NCBI GenBank assembly: GCA_049305865.1
Contig: JBAQPP010000007.1
Coordinates: 1-64,000 of the forward strand
Length of the DNA stretch: 64,000 nt
Direction: 5' to 3'
DNA from: UBA6263 sp049305865
Lineage (GTDB): Bacteria; Patescibacteriota; Gracilibacteria; Absconditabacterales; Absconditicoccaceae
The notes under the pieces are model-generated. The model was given only the letters and a program-made list of their open reading frames with translations. It was not told the origin of the DNA and did not search any database. Made by a program: the position numbers and the translations under genes. This document shows, piece after piece, positions 1 to 10,982 of the stretch. The first letter of the stretch is position 1. Each line of letters begins with the position of its first letter.

Positions 1-44
1 ATATTATATTTATACTATTATAAATTTATTATTTACTTATTTTT

Positions 45-1208
45 ATGAATAAAACTGTCTCATTGGAAAATGATCTATGGAAAGCCAGTATAAAAAAATC
101 TGATCTTACAATAAACAATCAGGCTAAAGATTTTTTGGATTATTTATGAAGGATATGAACTCTAAAAAATGATACAAAGAAAAATCTTATGGAAACTATA
201 AATATAAGTAGCTGATTTAGAAAACTTATAAGTATTTTTGAACTTGGTCGTTTTGATATGGATAAAAAAGAACTAATTTTAATGTTATCCTCTGTAGAAG
301 ACGATGTTTTGAAACAAATGAAAAAAGTTCGTTTAAAAAATGCTAAATCACAAGAATATTATGTAGGTAAAATTAAAGAAATTTATTGATCAGAATGGAA
401 TAAGTATAATATAGATAATTTGGTAACCGCATATAGATTTTATGAAAAGTACAAAGAATTTTTGGCAAAAGAACAAGTAAATAAAACTACATTATGACAT
501 ACTTTAAAATATAATACAAGTGTGCAACATATAAAACATAGGATGCCAAATGGTGAGTGAAAGTTTGGAACCTGAGATTATTTCTTTGATACAGATGAGC
601 AATTTGTAATGATGGATGAAAATAAAAATAATGCAAAAATGAGTATAAATAAATATTTCGGACCTATATGGATTAGGATAAAAGAAGCTACTGACAATAC
701 TATAAATAATGTAGAAGAAATAAATAAATATAATCCTGAAAAAAAATGAATAAAAATAAATAAATGAGACTATATAGTAGAATTGGACATCAGTCCACAT
801 GAATTTAATGGATGAAAACCACTTCAGGAAGCGTATAAACAATTAGCGGAATATTTGAAAAATAATGCTTATGATGAAATAATGCAGAACAATCTAAGTA
901 AATGAAGAATAATGACAGTAGATAATATACATATACCATTTGTGTTTGGAATAACAGCATTGACTACATTTGCAAAAAGATGATGACGAGAAATAAGAAA
1001 AATTCCTTTAGAATTAGCAAAAAAGACATCAACCTATATGTATGGATTATTTAATCCTCATGGAAAATATACAGAACAACCAGCTCTTTTGAAGTTTACT
1101 AACCCATTGGCATACAGACAGCTAGAAAGAATGTCTGATAAATATGACGCTAGAGATATATCTTTTGTATATATAGATTCAAAGAAATTTATTTTAGAAA
1201 ATAACTAA
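45..1208 (+). CDS. Hypothetical protein, 387 aa
   Basis: Continuous frame from ATG 45 to TAA 1206 when TGA is read as Gly; many in-frame TGA codons sit where Gly fits (for example in a YLGRIGTL stretch). I do not recognise a family. It is soluble-looking, rich in Lys, Asn and Glu, with no signal peptide or membrane segment. A central segment (about residues 170-330) alternates charged and hydrophobic residues like a globular enzyme or structural domain. It converges on the GH3 gene and the two stop codons overlap, so there is no room for a terminator. Confidence 0.75.
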
Positions 1209-2779
1209 TCTCATATCATATCCAAAATTTCGTCCAAATGTTTTCTATCGTTGGATAGTTTGGGTATTTTAAATTGTCATCAGAGTCTATTTTTGGATTT
1301 CATCCAATTATAAAAAGTTCATTGATTAACTACATGCACAATAGGCTCTCATAATATTTTAGTATCATGTCTTTCGTCAAAATAATATGAATTTGCGTTT
1401 CATAGTTCTTTGTCCAAAATTTTTGCAAACTCATTGGCATCTTTGGGAGATTTTGTAAATTCTACAATCCGTTCATATGCTCATCTTATAGCTCATCATG
1501 AATAGGTAATAGGAGCAGCATGATAATCTGTTGCTATTGTATCTGTCTTTTTACATGCTTCTAATATAGCTTTATCTGTATAATCTGATGTTACACATTC
1601 CCCTACTACATCTATATAATATTTTGTTCTACCGGCTATTACTATTCTCCATGGATCAAGGGATGTGAATCTTACGGTATCTCATAATATATATCTTCGC
1701 AATCAAGAATTATTTGTAATGACTATTACATAATCTTTACCTATTTCTACTTCTTCGAGAGTAAATATTGTAGGATTTTTTTTACCGTATTCTTCAAATG
1801 GTATAAATTCATAGAATATCCCATTATCTGTAAGCAACAACATATCTGTTGCTCAATTGGAATCTTGTACTGCAAAAAATCATTCTGAAGCACTATATAT
1901 CTGATAATATTTTACTTTCCTAGATGGAAATAATTCATTAAATTGTGGACGATATAAATCTATGCACATTCATCACCAAAAGAATACTTCAAATTGTGGC
2001 CATACCTCTAATATATTTTTTTTACTGGTATATTCTAAAACACTATAAAGAAAATTTGATCACCATGATGGTTGTCCACTTAAAGAGGTAATATTTTTAT
2101 TTACTGTAGATTCTATTATCTTTGGAGACTTTTCTTCTCGATTCTCCATAAAAGATATTTTATTGTCTGGTTCTCTAAAATGTTGTCATATAAATGGAGA
2201 TTCTTTTTGTATAATAGCTGATAAAAATCCCACATTGTCTTCTCATGTGTATGGATTCTTTGTAAATGATCATCATATAACTATTGATTTTCACTGAAAT
2301 AATCTACTTCTGGGATTATTTTTGAGATAAAACGTAACCGCCTCTACTCATCATTTGATATGTGAATTTTTTATAAAATCTTTTGACATAGGAATATATT
2401 TTGCTGTTCATCATGTGGTTCAAGAAGAAGTAGCAAACCACTCTATTTTACCTGGATAAGTAATATCTGTTTCTCATTTTAACATATATGTGATCCATGG
2501 CTCCATATCTTTATAATGAGATATAGGAGTCTGTTTTTGAAAATCTTTTATTGTTTTTATGTTTTTATATCAGAATTTTTTTCATCGCACTGTGTCTTTA
2601 GATTTTTTTATGAGTTTTTTTATGAGTTTTTCCTGGTCTTTAAAAGATGGACTATTTACGTGGTAACGTAAGATAAATCATGATTTTATAAATTTATTTA
2701 CAAATATATTATCTATTATAGAGTTTTTCATCATTATCGAAAATTCTTTTAGATTCTTTATATTTTCGAATTTTTTCAT
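1205..2779 (-). CDS. GH3 superfamily acyl-adenylating enzyme
   Basis: 524 aa. Members of the GH3 family (plant auxin-responsive GH3 and bacterial relatives) adenylate carboxylic acids and conjugate them, usually to amino acids. Seen here: the ATP-binding motif ATSSGTTGGTAKYIP at about residues 123-137, the downstream LLLTDNGIFYEFIPFEE block, and a C-terminal domain containing VVGECVTSDYTD, in the family's order. Length is close to the usual 500-600 aa. The substrate cannot be inferred from the sequence. Start ATG at 2777-2779 follows an in-frame stop-rich AT region. Several motif glycines are UGA-encoded, so this is a native, recoded gene. Confidence 0.85.
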
Positions 2780-2908
2780 TTCTTTTTTATTATTATAAAT
2801 ATGTTCTAACTTGTACAAAATAGAAAAATAAATGCAAGAATAAAAACATTGTTTTTTATATGTGTTTGAATATGTTCAGTCTTAAGTCCTTTATATGGTT
2901 ATATAAAT
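2780..2908. other. Divergent intergenic region
   Basis: AT-rich spacer between the divergent GH3 and PLD-family genes; must hold both promoters. No convincing consensus -35/-10 pair was picked out by eye. Confidence 0.4.
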
Positions 2909-3946
2909 ATGTCATATAAATTTTACACTACTACTGAAAAAGCTCGAAGTTGAATGATGCAAGCTATCAGTATAGCAGAAAAATCTATCTATATAGAGAT
3001 GTATATTTTTTTGGATGATACAAAACTTAGTCATGATTTTCTGTGAGAAATAAGAAACAAACTTAAAAAATGAGTGGAAGTGGTAATTATAATAGATATT
3101 TTTTGAAGCTTTGCACTTTCTAGAAAAACAGTTGATGAACTACGTTTGCTGTGAGCCGAAATATATTTTTTTAGCCATTTTTTACGTCGTACTCATCGCA
3201 AAATATTAATTGTAGATAATAAAATATCTTTTCTATGATGAGTAAATGTCAAACGATGAAGTAGACATCGATATGATTTACAAGTAAGATTAACATGACT
3301 TATAGTAAAACCATTATTAAAATCTTTTGCCTACACCTATAAGATGTGTGGATGAAAAAATGAATATTTATTAAATTATAGCAAAAGATCTTTTGTAAAA
3401 AAAATAAAATGATGGATAGTAGAAAATCGATGAAAATCAAATAATATATATCATTTGAATAATTATTATAAGAGGAAAATTCTGGAAGCGGAAAAAAATA
3501 TAACGATAGTTACACCATATTTCATACCCCCTCGTTGGATGATTGCTTTACTTCATGCAGCAGTTCATCGTGGTGTTACAGTAGAAATTATCATACCCAA
3601 AGATACAGATATAAATACTCTAAATTATATAAACTACTATTATGTTGATAAATTATTTCAGTTATGAATAAAGTTTTACTTTATGCCCAATATGAATCAT
3701 GCAAAAGTCATGATTATAGATGGTAAAGAAGCCGTAGTATGATCTCAAAACATAGATTTTTTGTCTTTTGATCTAAATGCTGAGGTATGAGCATTTTTCT
3801 CTGATAGAAAAGCTATTGATGACCTAGAACATATAGTCTCTAAATGGAAACATCAATCAACCTTTTTTATACCACACAAAAGAAAACTCTGATTAACTTC
3901 ATGGATAATAAAGACAATACTGAGATTATTTTTCCCTATTTTATAA
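2909..3946 (+). CDS. Phospholipase D-fold / cardiolipin synthase-like enzyme
   Basis: 345 aa with two HKD motifs: HRKILIVDNK from about residue 96 and HAKVMIIDGK from about residue 263, followed by the typical G-S-x-N type segment (VVGSQNIDFLS). Two HKDs form one active site that transfers phosphatidyl groups, as in cardiolipin synthase or bacterial PLD. No N-terminal membrane anchors, unlike classical ClsA (about 480 aa), so it resembles short ClsB/YbhO-like enzymes. Gly before and after the motifs is often UGA. Stand-alone gene; role in phospholipid synthesis is family-based inference. Confidence 0.85.
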
Positions 3947-4028
3947 TTTTCTCTTTTTTTTTGTTATTAAAACTGTAAATAATATTTATGTTTTAGGGAC
4001 ATAGTTTTTTAGACTTTAAAAATATTTT

Positions 4029-6539
4029 ATGAAGTATAGTGAAATTTTATTAAAAAAGTTTATTTCTGTTAAAGATGATCCGGAAAATATAGCAAATAAG
4101 CTGATACTAAAGACTTGTGAAATTGAAGAAATTACAAATAGAAAAATTTCAGAATCTATTGTAATATGATATGTAACTAAGTGTTATAAGCATCCAGACG
4201 CAGATAAATTAAATGTATGTGAAGTTGATTGTTGAAACAATAGTCAGTATCAAATTATTTGTGGATGAACAAATGTCAGAGAATGAATATTTGTCCCTGT
4301 TGCTTTGCCTGGTACGCGTTTTGAAAAAGTTGGTATAACTATAGAAAAGAGAAATATGAGATGAATAGAATCTAATTGAATGATATGTTCTAAAGAGGAG
4401 GTATGAATAAACGAAGATATAGAACTACATTCTATATGGGATTTAGCTGAAGATTTTGATGATATAAGTCAGAGTGATTTATGAATAGCTTTGAGTAAAA
4501 AATATCCACGATTGGAAAGTTATGTTTTTGATGTTGATAATAAATGACTAACAAATAGACCAGATTTAACATGACATTTTGGAGTCGCTATAGAATTAAA
4601 TGCAATGTATAAAAAAGAAGTTTCTTTCAATAAAATAAAAGATTATATGTGACAATTTAGAGATACAAATATTTTTCAATTACTGGATAACAGTAATAAA
4701 TCAAATAGAAAAATCGTTTGAAAATCTGAATGATTAAATACCTATATCCTTCTCGAAATAAATAATATAAATATCAAAAAATCTGATTTTTTTACAAGAT
4801 TGCAGATTATAGATTTATGATCTAATCCTATCAACAATCGAGTAGATTTTTCAAATTTATTTATGAACATCAGTTGACAACCAATACATTTTTTTGATGC
4901 AGCAAAAGTCGATGGAGATATAATCACTAGAAATGCACAAGATGGAGAAAAATTTGTAGATTTATTTGAAAAAGAACATGAGTTAAAATCTACAGATATT
5001 GTGATCTCTGATAAAAAAAAAATATTAGCACTTGCATGAGTAGTATGATGACTAGATAGCTGAATAACAGATAGTACTTCAAATATTATTGTAGAGATTG
5101 CAAACTTTGACCCTGTAGCTGTTAGAAAAACTTGAACAAGACTAGGTTTGAGAACTGATGCTGAACTGAGATATGAAAAAAATATAAATCCTTTATTTAG
5201 TCTGTATTGTCTTATATTATTTTTAGATGAACTCAAATATTACTCAAAAGATTTATGAAGTTTTGAAATATGATGATTAGATTATTATGTATCTAAAGAA
5301 GTAAAATCTGATGCAAAAAAAGAAAAAGAAGTTGATATAGATTATAAGAAAATGGAACAATTTATTTTCTGAAAAGAAATTGAAAATTTTGAAAATGATG
5401 CAAAATCTATACTTGAATGATTGGGCTTTATCGTAAATAAAAATAATCTTATCGTGCCTATTTGGAGATGACCTGGAGATATAAATATAACTCAGGATAT
5501 TTATGAAGAGGTTGCAAGGATATATGGTTATGAAATGATTAATAATTCTGCATTGATGACTGAAATGAGTAATATAGAATATGGTGGTTATGTCTCAATT
5601 CAAAGAAAACTTGAAGATATAGTAGTTAAAAATCTGAATTTTGATCAGGTGGAGACATATCCTTGGATATCAGACAAAACTATATCATTATTTGGTATAA
5701 ATAAAGAAACTTTGTATTCGCTTCAGAATCCTGTAAATCCAGAAGCTCCATATATGAGAGATAGTATGATTTATAATTTATTATCTTTTGTAACAAAAAA
5801 TAGTAAATTTTTTGATGAATTTAAGATGTTTGATATAGGTAGGATACGAGATAAATCTAAAACTGGAAATCAAAATGAAGATGAAAAATATGCATCATCA
5901 TTTGTTTGAGAAAGTTGAGAAATAGGTATGGTTATATATAAAAAAGATATTAAAAATCGAAATGATGACGCTATTTTGGATGCAAAAAATTATATAAATA
6001 TTATATTTAAAGAACTATGAATAAATACAAAACTGATTTATGAGAATACATCAAATAATGTTTATCATCCACAAAAACAAGCTAATATATTTTGTCGAGC
6101 AGGCAAAGAAAAAAAGCAAATATGATTTATATGAGCACTACATCCTATTATTTTAAAATCTCAAAAAATTTCTGAAAATTCTGAGCTTGTATATATTTCA
6201 TTAAATCTAGAATTATTATTGGAACTAACATCAAATATATGAGAATCAAATTATAGTTATCAAACATTACAGGACCAGATAGTATATAGGGATCTTTGTT
6301 TTGTTACAGATATCAATAAAGATTTTGGTGAGATTTTGGATGTTGTGAAATGAATAAAAGAAATAGATGAAGTAGAAGTTTTTGATTTATACAAATGAAC
6401 CAATCTACCTGAATGAAAAAAATCTATTGCATTTAAAATTAAAATATTGGGAGAAGATATGACTACAGATAAGATTAATGAAGTAATGAATAAGGCTATT
6501 AAAGCAGTGGAAAAAGTATGATGAATACTTAGAAATTAA
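4029..6539 (+). CDS. pheT: Phenylalanyl-tRNA synthetase beta subunit
   Basis: 836 aa, matching PheT. Residues 40-150 form the tRNA-binding OB domain (HPDADKLNVCEVD, GGTNVREGIFVPVALPG). B3/4 domain includes NRPDLTGHFGVAIEL. The B5 and catalytic-like core carry QDIYEEVARIYGYEMI and RDSMIYNLLSFV, and the C-terminal anticodon-binding (FDX-ACB) domain has YRDLCFVTDINKDFGEI. It acts with PheS in an alpha2-beta2 enzyme; pheS is not in this window. The frame holds dozens of UGA-Gly codons and no internal TAA/TAG. Confidence 0.95.
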
Positions 6540-6563
6540 AATATTTAATTTTAAATAATACTA

Positions 6564-6591
6564 TTGACAATATATATTAAATAGTTATAAT
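6564..6591 (+). promoter_or_regulatory. Sigma-70-type promoter for the gene at 6627
   Basis: TTGACA (6564-6569), 16-nt spacer, TATAAT (6586-6591): perfect consensus boxes about 35 nt upstream of the ATG at 6627. Useful as the native reference for the 16-nt spacing seen elsewhere in the window. Confidence 0.75.
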
Positions 6592-6626
6592 AAATTCACT
6601 ATAATTTTTTATAATTTATATAAAAG

Positions 6627-7100
6627 ATGGCTATAATAAAACCTACTGAAGGATGAGATACTCCTGTCACTCCAAAAGAAGATATTGTTTCTTGAACAAA
6701 CAGCTCTTTGAATAAATCTTTGAATTTGGGAGATTTATTGGATGAATATAATAAATTTGATAAAAGCTTAATAGAAATTAGAGGAGATCTTAGAGATACT
6801 ACTGATTATAAATCAGAAGCTATTTTATCTCAAATGTTTGAATTAGCTCAAGTGTCTTGATATACTGATATTAAAATTTCTGATAAAAAAATTGACAAAG
6901 ATGGTAATATCATATCAATATGATTACAATGAAAGTCTATAAAATATGGCGGGTGTATAGGTCGTTTAAATTTTATTAGAAATTGTAGTTATTGAGAAAA
7001 GTGATGATCAGATGAAACTTGTATTATTGAAGAATGTTATGATGAAGGAGACACTTCTTTTGAAGATTGTTTTGATGCTGAAGTAGTTTACAAATATTAA
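6627..7100 (+). CDS. Small acidic hypothetical protein, 157 aa
   Basis: ATG 6627 to TAA 7098. No family recognised. N-terminal third is Ser/Gly/Thr-rich; the C-terminal third is cysteine-rich and acidic (GGCIGRLNFIRNCSYGEKG, then ETCIIEECYDEGD), so it could bind metal or form disulfides. Uses UGA-Gly, so native. It has its own consensus promoter and a downstream intrinsic terminator, so it is probably a well-expressed monocistronic gene. Confidence 0.7.
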
Positions 7101-7129
7101 TAATATAAGTTTCAAAAAACTTTTTTTGA

Positions 7130-7153
7130 TGGGACGATTGTCCCATTTTTTTT
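7130..7153 (+). terminator. Intrinsic terminator of the 6627 gene
   Basis: Stem TGGGAC / GTCCCA with a 4-nt loop followed by T8. Confidence 0.8.
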
Positions 7154-7183
7154 ATAAAAAAACTTCGGATTAAAAACCCGAAG
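7154..7183 (-). terminator. Intrinsic terminator of the 7207-7719 gene
   Basis: On the minus strand, CTTCGG pairs with CCGAAG around a T-rich loop and is followed by a run of T (7154-7162). It lies back-to-back with the plus-strand terminator. Confidence 0.75.
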
Positions 7184-7206
7184 CTTTGGATGTGATAAAG
7201 TTTGTT

Positions 7207-7719
7207 TTAGAGAAGTTTAAGATAAGGATTATCTGTCCTTCTCTTTTTAACTTCGAGGAATTGGTTACGTGACATTGACCCCGATCTCATACCAAGGAAG
7301 CAAACAAAAGCTTCGTCCAATAACTCAGGAAACCCTGAGAATGAGAATATGAAGTATTTGCTGATATATACCGCTCCACCCCAATGCCCCCATGGTTCGA
7401 TGCGGTTTTCTTGTCCTACACAAACGTTGCCAGCTGTATTCCTGGACTCATAGCTAGTCAAGTGGCCATTCCGAAGATTTTTCTTCAATCGAAGTGATTT
7501 TTCCGGCGCAAGACACTGGTACTTTTCTTTTTTTTCTGGATCTATTTTTCCTATCTTTTTTGAGACCACGGTGTCGTGATCATCAAGATATCTTATGGAA
7601 AAATATCCACCAGTTTTGCCTTCGAGAGAGTCTTTACCAACCTTTTCAATAAAAAGTTGAAATAAGCCATCAAGACATCCGTTGTTAAACAACGTTTTTA
7701 ATTTTTCTTCTCTGTTCAT
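7207..7719 (-). CDS. UGA-free orphan gene A: cytosolic hypothetical, 170 aa
   Basis: Open in the standard code and has about 16 glycines, all GGN and none UGA, unlike every native neighbour. GC is visibly higher. No signal peptide; a Trp/Gly-rich block (EPWGHWGGAVYISKY) sits mid-protein. No family recognised. Start ATG 7717-7719 is only 11 nt after the stop of the CoaD-CoaE-HD gene. A TTGAAA-17 nt-TAAAAT promoter lies inside the 3' end of that gene, and the A-rich leader is partly coding for the upstream protein. It has its own terminator. One of eight similar orphan genes; probably foreign or under separate codon selection. Confidence 0.75.
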   Translation of the reverse strand: MNREEKLKTLFNNGCLDGLFQLFIEKVGKDSLEGKTGGYFSIRYLDDHDTVVSKKIGKIDPEKKEKYQCLAPEKSLRLKKNLRNGHLTSYESRNTAGNVCVGQENRIEPWGHWGGAVYISKYFIFSFSGFPELLDEAFVCFLGMRSGSMSRNQFLEVKKRRTDNPYLKLL

Positions 7720-7730
7720 AGTTTTAGTTT

Positions 7731-9506
7731 TTAATTTTGTTTTTGTTTCTCATATTTTAGGTTTTCACTAGCTTGATTTCAATACTTTTCTTGGAAATAA
7801 GAAGTATGATAAATATTTTCTCTACTAGAAAAGTCTTCTAAAAATATCAATCTTCATTGATTAAATTTATCATTTGTTAATCATGGTATGTTTTTTTTAT
7901 ATTCCTCTCTTATATTAGCAATATATCTATCATAAAAGTTTTTATTCTTACCTAATATCGCAAGATCTATATCTATAATAATTTTTTCATCCATTGTTTG
8001 TGGCAGTTGATCGTGTTTTGTCATCATAATTAAATGTTTTACTTGGGCTATAAAATTAGCGTCATATCATAAATTACTTAGATATTTATCTGCAAATTCT
8101 GCACTTTTTTCTTCATTATCACTTGCTCATGGCAGATATATTATATCATGAAAAATAATTGCTCGTTCTACTGCATCAGGATTTTCACACATATTTCTAA
8201 TTTTATAAAAATCATTTAAACATGAAACTATGTGCAATCGATGATGATAAAAATTTTCATTTTGGAAATAGAGACTCTGAATCTCTTTAAAGATTTTATG
8301 ATAGTCTCATGCTATGTTATTTCTTTTTAGTAATCATTTCACACGCAATCATCAATCGATATCTGATGCTATGAGAGTCTTAAAAAATAACTCTGAAATA
8401 TGTTGTGAGTCAGCATTATCATAATTTTGATAATTGATTGCTTTTCATCGATTATCTTTTTTTATCTTTTCATCTAATAATATTTTCTTTTTATCTGTAT
8501 CATATTGGCTGCCTATTCTTGTTTGTATTTGTTCTTCATTTAAATTATCTCTTTCACCTATCCTTTTAAATTGGGTCTCTTTGTCTGTTTCAACTATGAT
8601 TATATTATTATTTGTACGATATGTACTATCTGCTTCTATAAGTAATGCTGCATTTACCAAATGTAGTCATGATGATTTGTATCATAATCTTTCAAATCTA
8701 ATCGCAATGGGGGTTTGCATAAATTCATTTAATTTAGACATTTTTTCTGGATTGCCAAATACTATTTTCCCCAAAACTTTTTTATTTATAAAATTGTTAT
8801 CAGGCAATAATCTGACTTCTTCTCAAAATTCTTTAATTATTTTTTCTCTAGTACTCACATATATAGGTTCTTGTAGTTCTCATAATATTTCGTGTCATAT
8901 TTTATCCATTTCTATATTTTGAGTGGGTACGCCAAATGAATTTCCAAATTCCACTAATTGTTTAGCTACATAAGATTTTCATGATCATATTTCTCATGTA
9001 ATACCTATACTATAATATCAATTCATTTTTGCTTCCATTGCTTGTTTGACATTTAATCTGACGAATTCATGTATTTTTCAATTTTCTTTTAATATTAATT
9101 TTGCTGCGCTTGAACTAATATGTTCTTTATCTGAACTACAAAAAAGAAGTATGGTATCGACTGGCATTTTCTGTGTTTTTAGAGCGAGAAATAGTTGTTT
9201 CTCAATTTCCATGTCTGTCGTATTTCTAATTCATCTAACAATAAAATCTACATCTTGCTCAGCAGCAAAAGTCGTAAGTAATCATTTGTAATCTACCACT
9301 TCTACGTTTAATATATTTACCAAAGCGTCCTTTGCCATTTCTCTTCTTTCTTGTAAAGAAAAGAAATATTGTTTTTCTGGATTAACTCATATTCATACAA
9401 TTACTTTATCAAATTTTGGTGCTATTCTCTTTACAACATCTTCATGTCAATATGTTATAGGATCTCAAGAAAAGGTATATAGTGCAACACGTTCTTTTCA
9501 ATGCAT
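7731..9506 (-). CDS. CoaD-CoaE-HD trifunctional fusion
   Basis: 591 aa with three domains. Residues 1-160: phosphopantetheine adenylyltransferase (CoaD), with TFSGDPITYGHED, VRGIRN and a C-terminal SSSAAKLIL segment. Residues 161-395: dephospho-CoA kinase (CoaE), with P-loop GITGEIGSGKS, VNAALLIEAD and ETQFKRIGERD. Residues about 400-570: HD-superfamily phosphohydrolase, with YHHRLHIVSCL, ERAIIFHDIIY and IDIDLAILG. The first two catalyse the last steps of CoA synthesis in the cytosol; the HD domain has no assigned role here. Motif glycines are UGA-encoded. Bacterial CoaD and CoaE are normally separate; a CoaD-CoaE order recalls animal CoA synthase. The last residues (KQKQN) are Lys/Gln-rich and may derive from the promoter/leader of the downstream gene. 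Confidence 0.88.
7754..7782 (-). promoter_or_regulatory. Candidate promoter of orphan gene A
   Basis: On the minus strand TTGAAA (7777-7782), 17-nt spacer, TAAAAT (7754-7759), embedded in the coding 3' end of the upstream fusion gene. Confidence 0.5.
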
Positions 9507-9574
9507 ATAAAAAATAACAAGATAAACTAATATCTTATAATTATTTAATAATTAATGTCAATAGTAGCTAAAAA

Positions 9575-10162
9575 TTATTTCATTTTTCTCAAAAATAACC
9601 TTCTATGTATAGCAGATATTCAGTATTTTTTGATGTTTTTATAATGAAGTTTAGTTCCATATCATTTATGGATATCAAATCAATATTGCGGATATTTATT
9701 GTGTAATTTTTTCATTAATCTATCTCTAGATACCTTAGCTATAATAGAGGCCATAGAAATATAAGGAACTTTATCATCTCATTTGATAATAGTTTTAACT
9801 AATATTTTAAGATCTTTTGACAATCAAAAATCTGTATTACCGTCGATGACTAATTGTTTCAATGTTACAATGCTACATTGTTTCATTATTTTTTTGAGTC
9901 AGGACTTGATAGCAATATTGATTGATTTTGTGAGTCAGTATTTATCTATCTTGGTATGAGATACTGATCATGTAGCAAAGAATATCTTTCAATCTGATTG
10001 TAATTTTTTGATTTGACGAAAACACTCATCTCTTTGTTTTTCTGAAAGTTTTTTACTATCTTTAAATCCTTTTATAGAAAACTTTTTTAATGGAATAACC
10101 AATCAAACATATAATGGTCCTGCTAGTGGTCCCCTACCCGCCTCATCTATGTAAACTTTCAT
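9575..10162 (-). CDS. rnhB: Ribonuclease HII
   Basis: 195 aa. RNase HII cleaves the RNA strand of RNA-DNA hybrids and ribonucleotides in DNA. The N-terminal YIDEAGRGPLAGPLYVG motif contains the catalytic Asp-Glu pair; KDSKKLSEKQRDE, VIDGNTDFG and SMASIIAKVSRDR follow in family order with the remaining acidic residues, and the C-terminal HKGYGTKLHY block is present. Start ATG 10160-10162. Slightly short but complete. Lies downstream of a structured intergenic stretch. Confidence 0.93.
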
Positions 10163-10257
10163 AAAAATATTAATTTATAAAAAAACACTAATTAATAAGT
10201 TTTGAAAGAAATAATTCAAATGAAAAATATACTATCACATAGAAATTTAATAATTTC

Positions 10258-10339
10258 TATTCCCCTAAGACTTTGCTTAGGACAAGAGCAAGCTGCATTG
10301 TTCTCTCATCCAACCATTGTTGGCGGTCGAACAAAAAAT
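10258..10339. ncRNA. Multi-hairpin structured intergenic region
   Basis: A GC-richer island in AT-rich DNA between rnhB and the duplicated-repeat gene. Successive hairpins: CCTAAG/CTTAGG, GAGCAA/TTGTTC (plus strand favoured, as it needs a G-U pair), CCAAC/GTTGG. Not tRNA, tmRNA, SRP or 6S by inspection. Could be a small RNA, the 5' leader of rnhB on the minus strand, or a degenerate repeat. Strand undecided. Confidence 0.4.
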
Positions 10340-10370
10340 GACGTTGAACTTCTTGTGAAGTTCTAGCGTC
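10340..10370 (-). terminator. Intrinsic terminator of the GspE / duplicated-repeat operon
   Basis: Long hairpin GACG..GAACTTC/GAAGTTC..CGTC followed on the minus strand by ATTTTTTG, directly after the stop codon at 10376. Confidence 0.65.
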
Positions 10371-10375
10371 TTATT

Positions 10376-10969
10376 TTAAAAAAATCAGAGCTCGTTTCAA
10401 TTATTGTCGTAACACAAAACGTGTTCTCAATCTGTTGTACTATATCATTCATCAGTCATGACTATGTCTCATTTTTGAAATGGTACAATACCTAAGTGTT
10501 CATGATAAACAAAAAAATGATGCTTATCTATATTTTCTGCTATCTTTATATTGCGTGTGTGTGCAAATTCTATTGCTTCTTTTTTACTCAATAATTTATT
10601 ATTGAAATAATGGCGATTTGCATCTTTTCATTTTTCGTCATATGGAAAAATATATGTTCAATCTGTTGTGCGATATCATCATAAATCATCCATAATAAAA
10701 TCTCATTTTTCAAATGGAATAATTCACAAGCTTTTGTGATGAATAAAGAATTTATGCTCACCCGTATTTGCGGTCATTTTTATTTTACGTGTTTTTGATA
10801 GTTCTACTGCCTCTTCTTGAGTTAATAATTTATTATTAAAGTAGCAACGATTGATATTTTCTATGCTTGGCAAAAATATAGTCTCTATTCAATTTTTCGC
10901 ATCTTCTCTGATTTGGGAGATATGGTCTAAATGTATGTTTGAAAATTTTTTTATTTCAGGTACTATCAT
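10376..10969 (-). CDS. Hypothetical protein with two tandem ~75-residue repeats
   Basis: 197 aa, ATG 10967-10969. Two internal repeats share the pattern N-R-x-Y-F-N-N-K-L-L-(T/S), then E-A-(V/I)-E, T-R-x-I-K, H-x-F-F, a GI(I/V)PF(E/Q)KGD block and a Y-x-TTDG segment (about residues 43-115 and 117-190). This is a recent intragenic duplication. The FNNKLLxxxEA pattern resembles short repeat modules of unknown role. No signal peptide. It starts 13 nt after the GspE-like gene and shares its terminator, so probably one operon. Confidence 0.75.
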
Positions 10970-10982
10970 TGAATAACTAATA

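Noticed and set aside
504..842. 112-residue reverse-strand ORF
   Set aside because: It is the antisense shadow of the 45-1208 gene, which is fully coding when TGA is Gly.
4029..6539. Apparent pheT fragmentation into many pieces
   Set aside because: All breaks are TGA codons read as Gly; no TAA/TAG or frameshift occurs.
7130..7183. Paired hairpins as a recombination (attC-like) site
   Set aside because: They are back-to-back intrinsic terminators with T runs on the proper strands.
8434..8922. 162-residue plus-strand ORF
   Set aside because: Antisense of the CoaD-CoaE-HD fusion; no family features.
10258..10370. CRISPR array or tRNA cluster
   Set aside because: No direct repeats with spacers and no cloverleaf; only hairpins.
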